This document shows positions 40,924 through 49,518 of a stretch of DNA of 64,000 bases, in pieces (position 1 is the first letter of the stretch; each line of letters begins with the position of its first letter). Origin of the DNA: Hydrogenophaga sp. PBL-H3. GTDB lineage: Bacteria > Pseudomonadota > Gammaproteobacteria > Burkholderiales > Burkholderiaceae_C. Location: contig NZ_CP044972.1 in the NCBI RefSeq assembly GCF_010104355.1, forward strand, positions 2,852,001 to 2,916,000, given 5' to 3'. Both the position numbers and the translations under genes were made by a program. The notes under the pieces are model-generated. The model was not told the DNA's origin and searched no databases. It saw nothing but the letters and a program-made list of their open reading frames with translations.

Positions 40924-41790
40924 ATGACCCCACAAGACTACGTCCAGCAAAAAGCCGCGGCATCGGGCAGCAGCTTCTACTACGCCTTCCTGTTCCTGCC
41001 GGCCGAACGGCGCGCCGCCATCACGGCCTTCTATGCCTTCTGCCGCGAAGTCGACGACGTGGTGGACGAGGTGAGCGACCCGGCCGTGGCACAAACCAAG
41101 CTGGGCTGGTGGCGGCGCGAAGTGGCCCAATCGTTTGCCGGCACCCCCACCCACCCGGTGATGCGTGCGCTCATGCCCTTGAGCGCCACCTATGGCATCG
41201 AGGCACGGCACCTGAGCGCCGTGATCGACGGCTGCCAGATGGACCTGGAGCAGAACCGCTACCTCGATTTCGCCAACCTGCAGCGCTACTGCCACCTGGT
41301 GGCTGGCGTGGTGGGTGAGGTGGCCGCGCGCATCTTTGGCCAGACGCAACTGCAGACGACCGACTACGCGCACCGGCTGGGACTGGCTTTCCAGCTCACC
41401 AACATCGTGCGCGACGTGGGCGAAGACGCCGCGCGCGGTCGCATCTACCTGCCGGTCAACGAACTCCAGAGCTTCAATGTGAAGGCGCATGAACTGCTGC
41501 AGCGCGGCACCGCACCCGGCACCGATGAGGCCGACTTCAAACGCCGATTCACCGCGCTCATGCAGTTCCAGTGCAACCGCGCGCTGCAGACCTACGACGA
41601 CGCCCTGGCCCTGCTGCCCGCCGCCGACCGCCGTACCCAGAAGCCCGGCCTGATGATGGCCAGCATCTACCGCACGCTGCTGCAGGAGATCGCCGCCGAC
41701 CCACTGCTGGTGCTGACGCAGCGCGTGAGCCTCACGCCGCTGCGCAAGTTCTGGCTAGCCTGGAAAGTCCAGGCGCTGGGAAGACTATGA
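40924..41790 (+). CDS. hpnD: Presqualene diphosphate synthase
   Basis: This 288-aa enzyme belongs to the squalene/phytoene synthase family. The two Asp-rich motifs are FCREVDDVVDEV and NIVRDVGEDAARGRIYLP, and the start YVQQKAAASGSSFYYAFLFL is typical of HpnD. It makes presqualene diphosphate from two farnesyl diphosphates for hopanoid synthesis. ATG 40924 fits the family N-terminus. The gene is followed by hpnE across an 82-bp gap filled by a GC-rich element. HpnC, the third enzyme of the pathway, is not beside it. Confidence 0.88.
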   Translation: MTPQDYVQQKAAASGSSFYYAFLFLPAERRAAITAFYAFCREVDDVVDEVSDPAVAQTKLGWWRREVAQSFAGTPTHPVMRALMPLSATYGIEARHLSAVIDGCQMDLEQNRYLDFANLQRYCHLVAGVVGEVAARIFGQTQLQTTDYAHRLGLAFQLTNIVRDVGEDAARGRIYLPVNELQSFNVKAHELLQRGTAPGTDEADFKRRFTALMQFQCNRALQTYDDALALLPAADRRTQKPGLMMASIYRTLLQEIAADPLLVLTQRVSLTPLRKFWLAWKVQALGRL

Positions 41791-41797
41791 CCCCCAC

Positions 41798-41872
41798 ACT
41801 CCAGCGCTGGCGCGGGTCGCTGCCCCCCGAGGGCGCTGCCCCGCCGCCGGGCCTCCCCAAGGCGGGTCGCCT
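41798..41872. repeat. GC-rich palindromic element between hpnD and hpnE
   Basis: CACTCCAGCGCTGGCGCGGG and CCCCCGAGGGCGCTGCCCCG followed by CGCCGGGCC and CCAAGGCGGG fill the gap between the two genes. It resembles the GC-rich elements at 10770 and 50240 and contains the ribosome site only weakly. Confidence 0.4.
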
Positions 41873-43225
41873 GTGAAGCTCGCCGTCGTCGGCGCAGGCT
41901 GGGCGGGCATGGCCGCAGCGGTCGAAGCGGCATCGTTGGGGCTTGACGTGACGGTGTTCGAGGCCACGCGCACGCTCGGTGGTCGTGCCCGCGCGCTGAT
42001 CACCGAAAAGCCCGACGGCACGCCGATCACGCTGGACAACGGACAGCACATCCTGATCGGCGCCTACAGCGAGACGCTGACCTTGATGCAGCGCGTGGGG
42101 GTGAAGCTGCCGCAGGTGCTGCTGGCGCTGCCGCTTTCGCTGCCCTACCCCGATGGCACGGGTCTGCAGACCCCGGCCTGGGCAGCGCGCTGGCCCGCAC
42201 CGCTCGATGCACTGGCGGTCATTGCCACCGCGCGCGGCTGGACCTGGGGTGAGCGCCTGGCGTTGATCCGTGCCTCGCTGGGCTGGCAGCTCGCGGGTTT
42301 CCGCTGCGCGCCCACGCTCACCGTAGAAAACCTTTGCGAGTCCCTGCCCGACCGCGTGGTGCAGGAGCTGATCGAGCCGCTGTGCGTCTCGGCGCTCAAC
42401 CTGCCTTCGTCGCACGCCAGTGCGGCCATCTTTCTGAACGTCATGCGCGACGCCTTGTTCGGCCGGGGCGCAGCGGGCTTCAGTGCCTCCAGCCTGCTGC
42501 TGCCGCGCACGGATCTCTCCGGCCTGCTGCCGGACGCCGCGGCAGGCTGGCTGCAAGCGCAGCACGGCACGACAACCCGCATTCGACCGGGCACCCGCAT
42601 CACCGGACTGAGGGCCCACGCAGGTCAGTGGCACCTGACGGGCGACGGCGTGAGCGAGACCTTCGATCGTGTGATCTGGGCCACGCCGGCCAGCACGGCC
42701 GCGCAGATCCTGCTCGCCCACGAGGACGAAGACGAGGCGTTGAACGAAGCGCTGGCCAGTTGGGCCTTGTCGGCGCACGCGCTCGACTTCACCGCCATCA
42801 CCACGGTCTACGCGCACGCGGCGGGTGCTCGGCTGCCTTCGCCCATGCTGGCCCTGCGCGCCGAGCCCGACGCCCAGACCTCACCCGCGCAATTCGTGTT
42901 CGACCGCGGACAGCTCAACCCGACGGACGCAGCCGCGCAAGGCGTGCTGGCCTTCGTGGTGAGCGCCAGCAGCGGCGAGCGCGACGACCTGCAGGCGCGC
43001 GTGTTGCAGCAAGGCGCGCGGCAGCTGGGCCTGAGCTTGCAGCCGCTGCTCAGCGTGGTGGAGAAACGCGCCACGTTTGCCTGTACGCCCAACCTGGAGC
43101 GCCCCGACGCGCAGATCGCCCCCGGGCTGTACGCCGCGGGCGACTATGTGCAGGGGCCGTATCCGGCCACGCTCGAAGGGGCCGTGCGCAGCGGCCTGGC
43201 AGCCGCCAGACTGGCGAGCGGCTGA
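41873..43225 (+). CDS. hpnE: Hydroxysqualene dehydroxylase
   Basis: This 450-aa FAD-dependent amine-oxidase-like protein starts at GTG 41873. The nucleotide motif KLAVVGAGWAGMAAAVEAAS is at the N-terminus, followed by FEATRTLGGRARAL, and the C-terminal FAD motif is GLYAAGDYVQGPYPATLEGA. HpnE reduces hydroxysqualene to squalene, completing the HpnC-D-E route. The stop is 3 bp from the stop of the convergent glutathione S-transferase gene. Confidence 0.88.
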   Translation: MKLAVVGAGWAGMAAAVEAASLGLDVTVFEATRTLGGRARALITEKPDGTPITLDNGQHILIGAYSETLTLMQRVGVKLPQVLLALPLSLPYPDGTGLQTPAWAARWPAPLDALAVIATARGWTWGERLALIRASLGWQLAGFRCAPTLTVENLCESLPDRVVQELIEPLCVSALNLPSSHASAAIFLNVMRDALFGRGAAGFSASSLLLPRTDLSGLLPDAAAGWLQAQHGTTTRIRPGTRITGLRAHAGQWHLTGDGVSETFDRVIWATPASTAAQILLAHEDEDEALNEALASWALSAHALDFTAITTVYAHAAGARLPSPMLALRAEPDAQTSPAQFVFDRGQLNPTDAAAQGVLAFVVSASSGERDDLQARVLQQGARQLGLSLQPLLSVVEKRATFACTPNLERPDAQIAPGLYAAGDYVQGPYPATLEGAVRSGLAAARLASG

Positions 43226-43228
43226 GGC

Positions 43229-43879
43229 TCAGTCGAACTCGCGCACCTGAACATAGGCCGGTCGCGCCATGCAGCGCAGGATCCAGTCGTGGGTGAGCGG
43301 GTGCTCAGCCATGAGCGTCCGTGAAGGGCGCGCCCAGTTGAGCACGCTGGCCGCGCAGAGGTCGGTCACGGTGAAGCGGGCGGCCGCCAGAAAAGACTGG
43401 CCCGCGTCTTTCTGGCCTTGCAGGTGCTGTTCGATCACGCGCAACGGCACCGCCAGGCGGCGCTCGGCAGCGGCGGCCAGATCGGGTTTGCGCCGCTCCT
43501 CGGGCATGACCATGCGGTGCATGAGCACGGTGAGCGCGTCGGTTTCGGTTTCCGTCATGGCCCAGAAGCTCCAGCGCAGGGCCTCCGCGTCCTCGCGCGC
43601 TGTGGCTGGTGTGATGCTCACTCCGTCCGCCTCACCATGGTGGCGAGCGATGTACAGCGCGCAGGCCATGCTTTCCCAAACCACCACGTCACCTTCGGGC
43701 CGCGCATCGACCACCGCCGGCACGCGGCCGTTGGGGTTGATCGCCAGAAACGCCGGCGTGCGGTTGCCTCCGCCCTGGTACGACAGCTTCACGTGGTGGA
43801 AATCCAGGCCGAGTTCGGTGGCGGCCCACAGAGGGCGCACCGCGCGGGACGCGGGAATGCCGTAGATCGTCAGGCTCAT
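43229..43879 (-). CDS. Glutathione S-transferase family protein
   Basis: This 216-aa protein has an N-terminal thioredoxin-like domain (LTIYGIPASRAVRPLWAATE, NPNGRVPAVVD, VWESMACALYIARHH) and a C-terminal helical domain (FTVTDLCAASVLNWARP). The SRAVRPLW stretch supplies the likely serine for glutathione activation. The substrate is unknown. It lies 24 bp downstream of the HAD gene on the same strand and converges on hpnE. Confidence 0.87.
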   Translation of the reverse strand: MSLTIYGIPASRAVRPLWAATELGLDFHHVKLSYQGGGNRTPAFLAINPNGRVPAVVDARPEGDVVVWESMACALYIARHHGEADGVSITPATAREDAEALRWSFWAMTETETDALTVLMHRMVMPEERRKPDLAAAAERRLAVPLRVIEQHLQGQKDAGQSFLAAARFTVTDLCAASVLNWARPSRTLMAEHPLTHDWILRCMARPAYVQVREFD

Positions 43880-43903
43880 GGCGACGGGTGCGGAAAAAAG
43901 ACT

Positions 43904-44641
43904 TCAACCGATCTGGCGGCACAGGGCCACCAGGTCGGTCACGGTGGTGTGCGGCTGCAGCGGCGCGTGCTCCCACGCCATGCCGGTGCGGTTGACCCAG
44001 GCCACCTGCATGCCGGCGCCCAGTCCACCCACCACATCCAGATGCGGATCGTCACCAATGTGCAGCACCTCGGCTGCGTCCACACCGGCGGCGTCGGCGG
44101 CGGCGTGGAAGATGCGCGAATCGGGCTTGCCCACGCCGAATTCGCGGGCACTGAAGGCGGCGTGGAAGTGGTGCCCGAGACCCACCCGGTTCACATCGGC
44201 ATTGCCGTTGGACACCGCCACCACAGGGAAGCGGGTGCTCAGCCATTCCAATGCGGGCATGGCGTCTTCAAACAACTGCACGCGCTGACGCTCTTCAAAG
44301 AACACCTCGAACGCGGGCTCGGCCAGGGCGGGGTCGTCGCCCGCGCGGTCGAGCACATGGCGGATCGACTCGCGGCGCAAGGCACTGAGGTCGTAGGCCA
44401 GATCGGGCCGCAGGGTCTGCAGGTGGTTGCGGGCCTCGCGCAGCGCGCCGGGCGTGGCGTAGAGCCGGGCGGTGGCGGGCGCGTGCTCGCTCAGCCACGC
44501 GGCCAGCATGGCTTCGGCGCGTTCGATGGTGGGCCAGATCGGCCAGAGCGTGTCGTCCAGATCGATGCTGATGGCGCGAATGCGGCTCGAATCCAGCGCA
44601 AGCAGCGCGGCCTGAGGGGCTGTACTCATGGGGGTGTTCAT
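43904..44641 (-). CDS. HAD-family hydrolase
   Basis: This 245-aa phosphatase has HAD motif I (ISIDLDDTLWP, near residue 26), motif II (VVAVSNGNAD), a lysine in VGKPDSRIF (motif III) and motif IV (HIGDDPHLDVVGG). The helical cap between motifs I and II fits the haloacid-dehalogenase-like / phosphoglycolate phosphatase group. Exact substrate unknown. ATG 44641 is used. It is divergent from hemH with a 19-bp gap, so the two promoters must overlap coding DNA. Confidence 0.87.
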   Translation of the reverse strand: MNTPMSTAPQAALLALDSSRIRAISIDLDDTLWPIWPTIERAEAMLAAWLSEHAPATARLYATPGALREARNHLQTLRPDLAYDLSALRRESIRHVLDRAGDDPALAEPAFEVFFEERQRVQLFEDAMPALEWLSTRFPVVAVSNGNADVNRVGLGHHFHAAFSAREFGVGKPDSRIFHAAADAAGVDAAEVLHIGDDPHLDVVGGLGAGMQVAWVNRTGMAWEHAPLQPHTTVTDLVALCRQIG

Positions 44642-44660
44642 GCTTGCGAGAGAATAGCGC

Positions 44661-45752
44661 ATGCCCTTCAACTCCGAACCGCCCTACAAACATGGCCAGG
44701 CCGCTCGCACGGCTGTGCTGCTGTGCAATCTGGGCACGCCCGACGAACCCACCGCCCCTGCCCTGCGCCGCTACCTCGCCGAATTCCTGGGCGACCAGCG
44801 CGTGGTGGAAATTCCGCGCTTCGTCTGGATGTTGATCCTGCACGGCATCATCCTGCGCGTGCGACCCAAGAAATCGGCCGCCAAGTACGCCGGCATCTGG
44901 ATGCCCGAAGGCTCACCGCTGAAGGTGTGGACCGAGCGCCAGGCCACGCTGCTGCGCGGCTACCTGGGCGAGCGCGGCCACCAGGTGACGGTGCGCTACG
45001 CCATGCGCTACGGCAACCCCTCCATTGCCTCGGTGATGGACGAGCTCAAGGCCCAGGGCGTGACCCGCGTGCTGGTATTGCCGGCCTATCCGCAGTTCAG
45101 CGCGACCACCACCGCCAGCGTGGTGGACGGTGTGATGAACTGGGCCGCCAAGGTGCGCAACCTGCCCGAGCTGCGCTTCATCAACCGCTACCACGACCAC
45201 CCCGGCTACATCCAGGCGCTGGCCAAGACCATCCGCGCGCACTGGATGGCGCACGGCCAGAGCGAACAGCTGGTGATGAGTTTTCACGGCGTGCCCGAGC
45301 GCACGCTGCAGCTCGGCGACCCCTACCACTGCGAGTGCCACAAGACCGCGCGCCTGCTGGCCGAACAACTCGGTCTGCCCAAGGACCGCTACAAGGTCAC
45401 GTTCCAGTCGCGGTTTGGCAAGGCCAAGTGGCTGGAGCCCTACACCGAACCCACGCTGATCGAACTCGCGGGCAAAGGCCTGAAGAGCGTGGACGTGGTC
45501 TGCCCCGGCTTCACGAGCGACTGCCTGGAAACGCTGGAAGAGATCAACATGGAAGCGCGCGAGGCTTTCCTGCACGCGGGTGGCCAGAGCTTCCAGTACA
45601 TCCCCTGCCTCAACGACCACCCCGAGTGGATCCGCGCGCTCAGCGACGTGGCCGAGCAGCACCTGCAGGGCTGGGCCACCAAAACGGCCGACAACCCGAT
45701 GGAGCTGCAGGCCAGCCGCGAGCGCGCGCTGGCGATCGGCGCAAAGGACTGA
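44661..45752 (+). CDS. hemH: Ferrochelatase
   Basis: This 363-aa enzyme inserts Fe2+ into protoporphyrin IX to give haem. AVLLCNLGTPDEPTAPALRR near residue 18 and MSFHGVPERTLQLGDPYHCE carry family signatures; the metal-binding histidine is in SFHG and the distal glutamate in CPGFTSDCLETLEEI. As Mg-chelatase competes for the same substrate, its nearness to the photosynthesis cluster is notable, though no co-transcription is seen. The stop is followed directly by the LysE-type gene. Confidence 0.94.
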   Translation: MPFNSEPPYKHGQAARTAVLLCNLGTPDEPTAPALRRYLAEFLGDQRVVEIPRFVWMLILHGIILRVRPKKSAAKYAGIWMPEGSPLKVWTERQATLLRGYLGERGHQVTVRYAMRYGNPSIASVMDELKAQGVTRVLVLPAYPQFSATTTASVVDGVMNWAAKVRNLPELRFINRYHDHPGYIQALAKTIRAHWMAHGQSEQLVMSFHGVPERTLQLGDPYHCECHKTARLLAEQLGLPKDRYKVTFQSRFGKAKWLEPYTEPTLIELAGKGLKSVDVVCPGFTSDCLETLEEINMEAREAFLHAGGQSFQYIPCLNDHPEWIRALSDVAEQHLQGWATKTADNPMELQASRERALAIGAKD

Positions 45753-45788
45753 GCCCTGTCAGCTGCCTGGCCCGTCTTCCTTCAGGGC

Positions 45789-46385
45789 TTGGCCCTGAGC
45801 CTGGGTCTCATCGTGGCCATTGGCGCACAAAACGCGTTTGTGTTGCGCCAGGGCCTGCGCCGCGAGCACGTGGGCAGCGTGGTGATCTTCTGCGCAGTGG
45901 CCGACGCCGTGTTGATCGCGGCGGGTGTGCTGGGCATGGCGCAGGCGCTGGCCGACAGCCCCGGCATTGCGCGCGCACTGGCCTTGGCCGGCGCCGCCTT
46001 CCTCACGGTCTATGGCTGGCGCGCCCTGCGCCGCGCGCGGCATCCAGAGCGGTTGACCGCATCCGAGGCGGGTGGATCCATCAGCCGGGCTGCGGCCCTG
46101 GCGCAAGCAGCTGCCTTCACGCTGCTCAACCCGCATGTGTATCTGGACACGGTGCTGCTGGTGGGCAGCATCGGCGCCCAACAACCCGCCGCCTTGCGCG
46201 GCTGGTTCGTGGCGGGTGCCAGCTCGGCCAGTGTGCTGTGGTTCGGGCTGCTGGGTTTTGGCGCACGCTGGCTGGCGCCGTGGTTTGCGCGGCCCAGGGC
46301 CTGGCAGGTGCTCGACGCCCTGGTCGGCGTGACCATGTGGGTGCTGGCCGCGCTGCTGCTGCGGCATGCGCTGCTTGGGGCGTGA
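45789..46385 (+). CDS. LysE/ArgO-family amino acid exporter
   Basis: At least 198 aa. It is a LysE-type exporter with about six helices and the signature LGLIVAIGAQNAFVLRQGLR; the later LTLLNPHVYLDT-like segment (FTLLNPHVYLDTVLLVG) is diagnostic. It exports basic amino acids such as arginine or lysine. The start is uncertain. TTG 45789 cuts into the first helix, while in-frame codons back to the hemH stop read LSAAWPVFLQGLALS, which matches family N-termini. No ATG or GTG is there, so a CTG at 45756 is possible. Confidence 0.85.
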   Translation: MALSLGLIVAIGAQNAFVLRQGLRREHVGSVVIFCAVADAVLIAAGVLGMAQALADSPGIARALALAGAAFLTVYGWRALRRARHPERLTASEAGGSISRAAALAQAAAFTLLNPHVYLDTVLLVGSIGAQQPAALRGWFVAGASSASVLWFGLLGFGARWLAPWFARPRAWQVLDALVGVTMWVLAALLLRHALLGA

Positions 46386-46410
46386 GCCGCATTTCGGCTC
46401 ATGCGGCTCA
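46383..46410. terminator. Perfect 10-bp hairpin shared by two convergent genes
   Basis: TGAGCCGCAT (46383-46392) and ATGCGGCTCA (46401-46410) pair perfectly around an 8-nt loop. The outer bases are the two stop codons themselves (LysE gene and alpha/beta hydrolase gene). No T-run follows, so it is a likely but unproven bidirectional terminator. Confidence 0.55.
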
Positions 46411-47274
46411 GTGCCCCGCCAAGAACCGCTGCACCAGCTCGAATTGCTCAGGCACATTGAGCGCCGGTGCGTGCCCGCAGCCGGCGATGGTGACCACCAG
46501 CGCGCGCGGCCCGCGGTCGCGCATGGCTTCTGCCGTGTCGGCCAGCAGCAGGTCGGAGTCGGCACCGCGCAGACACAGCACCGGCACATCAATGCGGTCG
46601 TAGGTCGGCCACAGTTCGTAGTCGGTGGGATGGTGGGTGAACTGCTGGACCATGGCCGGGTCGTAGTGAGGCGTCACGCGGCCGTCGGGCAGGCGGCGCG
46701 TGGAGCTTTCGGTGAGCAGCGTCCACTGCGCATCGCTCAGAAAACCGTAGGGCTTGTAGATGGTGCGGAAATACTGCTCCAGCTCACCCACCGTGCCGAA
46801 CGCGGCCGGGTTGCCGGCATAGCTGCGGATGCGCGCGATCGCGGCGTCCGCCGTTTTGGGGCCGATGTCGTTGAGCACCAGACGCTCGATGCGCCCGCGC
46901 AGAGGACCGGCCGCGCACACCATGCCGATGGCGCCGCCCATGGAGGTGCCGACCCAGTGGAAGCGCCCGATCCCCAGCTGGTCGACCAGCGCGGTCGCGA
47001 TGCGGCTGTAGAAGTCGAGGCAGTACTCGGTCTCGGGCTTCGGGCTCCACTGGCTGAAGCCACGGCCGATGGTGTCGGGGCAGATCACCCGCCAGCCCTG
47101 CGCGCTCAGGTGCGCGGCCAGCGGGTCCATGTCGCGCCCGGTGCGCGCAAGACCATGCCAGGCCACCACCACCGGCCCATCCGGGGTGTCGGGTTGCCAG
47201 TCCATGAAGTGGATCTCGCGGCCTTCGCACACGAGATAACGCGAGCGGGGCGTCACGGCGGCATGGGGTTTCAT
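46408..47274 (-). CDS. Alpha/beta hydrolase in the branched-chain transporter operon
   Basis: This 288-aa hydrolase has a nucleophile elbow WVGTSMGGAIGM, an oxyanion region VVAWHGLARTGRDMDPLAAH and a late histidine in IAGCGHAPALN. It is cytoplasmic with no signal peptide. Its start overlaps the stop of the upstream permease gene (livM-like) by 4 bp, so it is the last gene of the ABC transporter operon. This suggests that it cleaves the imported compound, for example an ester, amide or lactone. Substrate not predictable. Confidence 0.85.
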   Translation of the reverse strand: MKPHAAVTPRSRYLVCEGREIHFMDWQPDTPDGPVVVAWHGLARTGRDMDPLAAHLSAQGWRVICPDTIGRGFSQWSPKPETEYCLDFYSRIATALVDQLGIGRFHWVGTSMGGAIGMVCAAGPLRGRIERLVLNDIGPKTADAAIARIRSYAGNPAAFGTVGELEQYFRTIYKPYGFLSDAQWTLLTESSTRRLPDGRVTPHYDPAMVQQFTHHPTDYELWPTYDRIDVPVLCLRGADSDLLLADTAEAMRDRGPRALVVTIAGCGHAPALNVPEQFELVQRFLAGH

Positions 47275-48380
47275 TTCAGCCCCTTCAGCCGACCGAGCAC
47301 CGCGCGCTCCCGCAACTTGCCCACCACGCCGGTGGGAAAGTAGTAAACCGAGAGCACGAACAGAACACCCAGCCAGAGCAGCCAGCGGTCGGGGGTGAGC
47401 AAGGCGGGCAGCAGCGGAATGCCTTCGGTGGCCTGCCCGGCGATGCGCAGCAGGTCTTGCAGGTAACTCTGCGCCACGAGAAACAGCACGCTGCCGATCA
47501 GCGCGCCGTACAGCGTGCCCATGCCGCCGATCACGACGATGAGCAGGATGTCCAGCATGATCTCGAACGACAGCGAGGTGTCGGGTCCGTTGTAGCGCAG
47601 CCAGAGCGCGAGCAGGCAGCCCGCCAGCGTGGCGAACGAGGCCGAGAGCACGTTGGACAGCGTGCGGTAGACGACGGTGCGGTAGCCCAGCGCTTCGGCT
47701 CGGAAGTCGTTCTCGCGGATCGCCTGCAGCACGCGGCCGAAGGGTGAGTTCACGATGCGCAGGATGGTCAGGAAGATCGCGGTGACGGCAACGAAGATCA
47801 GGTAATAGCTGACCAGCCGGCCGTTCAGATCCACCTCGCCCAGCGGTGTCACCAGCGGTTCCTCGCGCAGCATGAAGCCGGGCGACAACAATTCGGGTAC
47901 CCGGAAGCTCAGGCCGTCTTCACCGCCGGTGAAGTCGGAGAGTTGCGAGGCCAGTGTGAGGAAAGCCGAGGCCACCGCCAGCGTGATCATGGCGAAGAAG
48001 ATCGCCTTCACGCGCAGTGAAAACAGGCCGATCAGCAGCGAGAGCACGAGCGAGATCAACAACGCGCAGACCACACCCAGGGCCAGCGCGCCCCAGCTTG
48101 CCTGCTCCGCCGAATTGAGCGCGATCGCCACGCCGTAAGCGCCGATGCCGAAGAACATGGTGTGCGCAAAACTCACGATGCCGGTGTAACCCAGCAGCAG
48201 GTCAAAGCTGGCCACCAGCGCCACGAAGATGAGCACCTTGGCCGCCACGTTGAGCGCCTTCACGCCCGGAAACAGGAAGGGTGCGAACGCGAGGCCGAGG
48301 ACCAGCACGATCAGCAGTGCGGTGAGCCAGCGGCTGCGCGGCAGGTCGTTGGAAAGGAGACGGTTCAGCATGGATGACAT
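47271..48380 (-). CDS. Branched-chain amino acid-type ABC permease, LivM family
   Basis: This 369-aa membrane permease has about 9-10 helices; the LivM signatures LLLGYTGIVSFAHTMFFGIG and IRENDFRAEALGYRT are clear. It pairs with the LivH-type permease at 48529. ATG 48380 is used, with an in-frame ATG nine bases further in. A 148-bp gap containing a palindromic repeat separates it from livH, unlike the tight spacing elsewhere in the operon. The transported ligand is unknown. Confidence 0.9.
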   Translation of the reverse strand: MSSMLNRLLSNDLPRSRWLTALLIVLVLGLAFAPFLFPGVKALNVAAKVLIFVALVASFDLLLGYTGIVSFAHTMFFGIGAYGVAIALNSAEQASWGALALGVVCALLISLVLSLLIGLFSLRVKAIFFAMITLAVASAFLTLASQLSDFTGGEDGLSFRVPELLSPGFMLREEPLVTPLGEVDLNGRLVSYYLIFVAVTAIFLTILRIVNSPFGRVLQAIRENDFRAEALGYRTVVYRTLSNVLSASFATLAGCLLALWLRYNGPDTSLSFEIMLDILLIVVIGGMGTLYGALIGSVLFLVAQSYLQDLLRIAGQATEGIPLLPALLTPDRWLLWLGVLFVLSVYYFPTGVVGKLRERAVLGRLKGLK

Positions 48381-48404
48381 CCTTCGCAACGAGCGAAAAG
48401 AACT

Positions 48405-48478
48405 CCGTTCGCCCTGAGCCTGTCGAAGGGCTCTCGCGCTGCACGGCACGAGGGCTTCGACAAGCTCAGCCCGAACGG
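48405..48478. repeat. Inverted-repeat element (GTTCGCCCTGAGC family) between livM and livH
   Basis: CCGTTCGCCCTGAGCCTGTC on the left and GACAAGCTCAGCCCGAACGG on the right form a long near-perfect hairpin with a loop of about 34 nt. It is a copy of the element found at 20220 and 51139. It may stabilise upstream mRNA or reduce readthrough into the LivM-type gene. Confidence 0.75.
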
Positions 48479-48528
48479 ATGGGGGCTCAAGCGCCTGAAA
48501 CGCTTCATGGTTTCCATCGTGGTTTTCC

Positions 48529-49518
48529 TCATCTGTTCGTCACGGGGTACACGCCCTGCGGGCGCCACAACAGGATGGCCACCATCAGCGCGATGTTGGA
48601 AAACAGCGCGACCTTCGGCGCCAGGAAGCCGGTGTAGTTGGCCATCAGGCCCACCAGCAGCGCGCCGATGAGCGCACCCGTGGTGGAGCCCAGGCCGCCG
48701 ATGATGATGACGATGAAGATCAACACGTTGACCTGCGCGCCCATCTGCGGCAACACGGTCTGCTGGTACAGGCCCCACATCACGCCGCCCAGGCCGGCCA
48801 GCGCACTGCCCACCACGAACACGCCGATGAAAAGCTGGCGGATGCGGTAGCCCAGCGACTCGACCATCTCGCGGTCCTGCACGCCGGCACGCACCAGCAG
48901 GCCGACCTTGGTGCGGTTCAAGGTCCACACCATCGCGGCGAACACCGCAGCACCCACCAGCACCGCGAGCAGGCGGTACTTCTCCACCGCCGCGTCGCCA
49001 AAGATGAACGAGCCTCGCAGGCTCTCGGGCAGTGGCAGCGCGATCTGCTCGGGGCCCCAGATGACCTTGATCATTTCTTCGCCAATGATCATGCCGCCCA
49101 TGGTGATCAGGATCTGCTTGAGGTGCATGCCGTACACCGGGCGGATGATCAATCGCTCGAACACCCAGCCCAGCGCGCCGGCCACAGCCATCGCCACCAG
49201 CATCGCAGGCAGCAGGGCCATGAGGTTGAGCCAGAGGCTGTCGGCTTGGGTGTAGCTGCCCATGCTGGCCAGCACCGTGGTGGCCACGAAGGCGCCCAGC
49301 GCGATGAACACACCGTGGCCGAAGTTGAGCACGTCCATCAGACCGAAAACCAGCGTGAGGCCCGAAGCGATGATGAAGATGATCATGCCCATGGCCAGAC
49401 CCGCCACGGTGAGCGTGACCCAGGTGGAGCCACTGCCCACGGCGGGCAGCGCGATCAATGCCAATGCCGGCACGAGGGCGAGCGGCTTCCAGTCAAAGTC
49501 GGCTTTGAGAAGTGTCAT
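48529..49518 (-). CDS. Branched-chain amino acid-type ABC permease, LivH family
   Basis: This 329-aa permease has LivH features: ASGLTLVFGLMDVLNFGHGVF, the RPVYGMHLKQILITMGGM loop and RAGVQDREMVESLGYRI. About eight helices are visible. ATG 49518 overlaps the stop of the ATPase gene livF by 4 bp. The upstream frame extension is a shadow inside livF. It forms the channel with the LivM-type subunit. Confidence 0.9.
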   Translation of the reverse strand: MTLLKADFDWKPLALVPALALIALPAVGSGSTWVTLTVAGLAMGMIIFIIASGLTLVFGLMDVLNFGHGVFIALGAFVATTVLASMGSYTQADSLWLNLMALLPAMLVAMAVAGALGWVFERLIIRPVYGMHLKQILITMGGMIIGEEMIKVIWGPEQIALPLPESLRGSFIFGDAAVEKYRLLAVLVGAAVFAAMVWTLNRTKVGLLVRAGVQDREMVESLGYRIRQLFIGVFVVGSALAGLGGVMWGLYQQTVLPQMGAQVNVLIFIVIIIGGLGSTTGALIGALLVGLMANYTGFLAPKVALFSNIALMVAILLWRPQGVYPVTNR

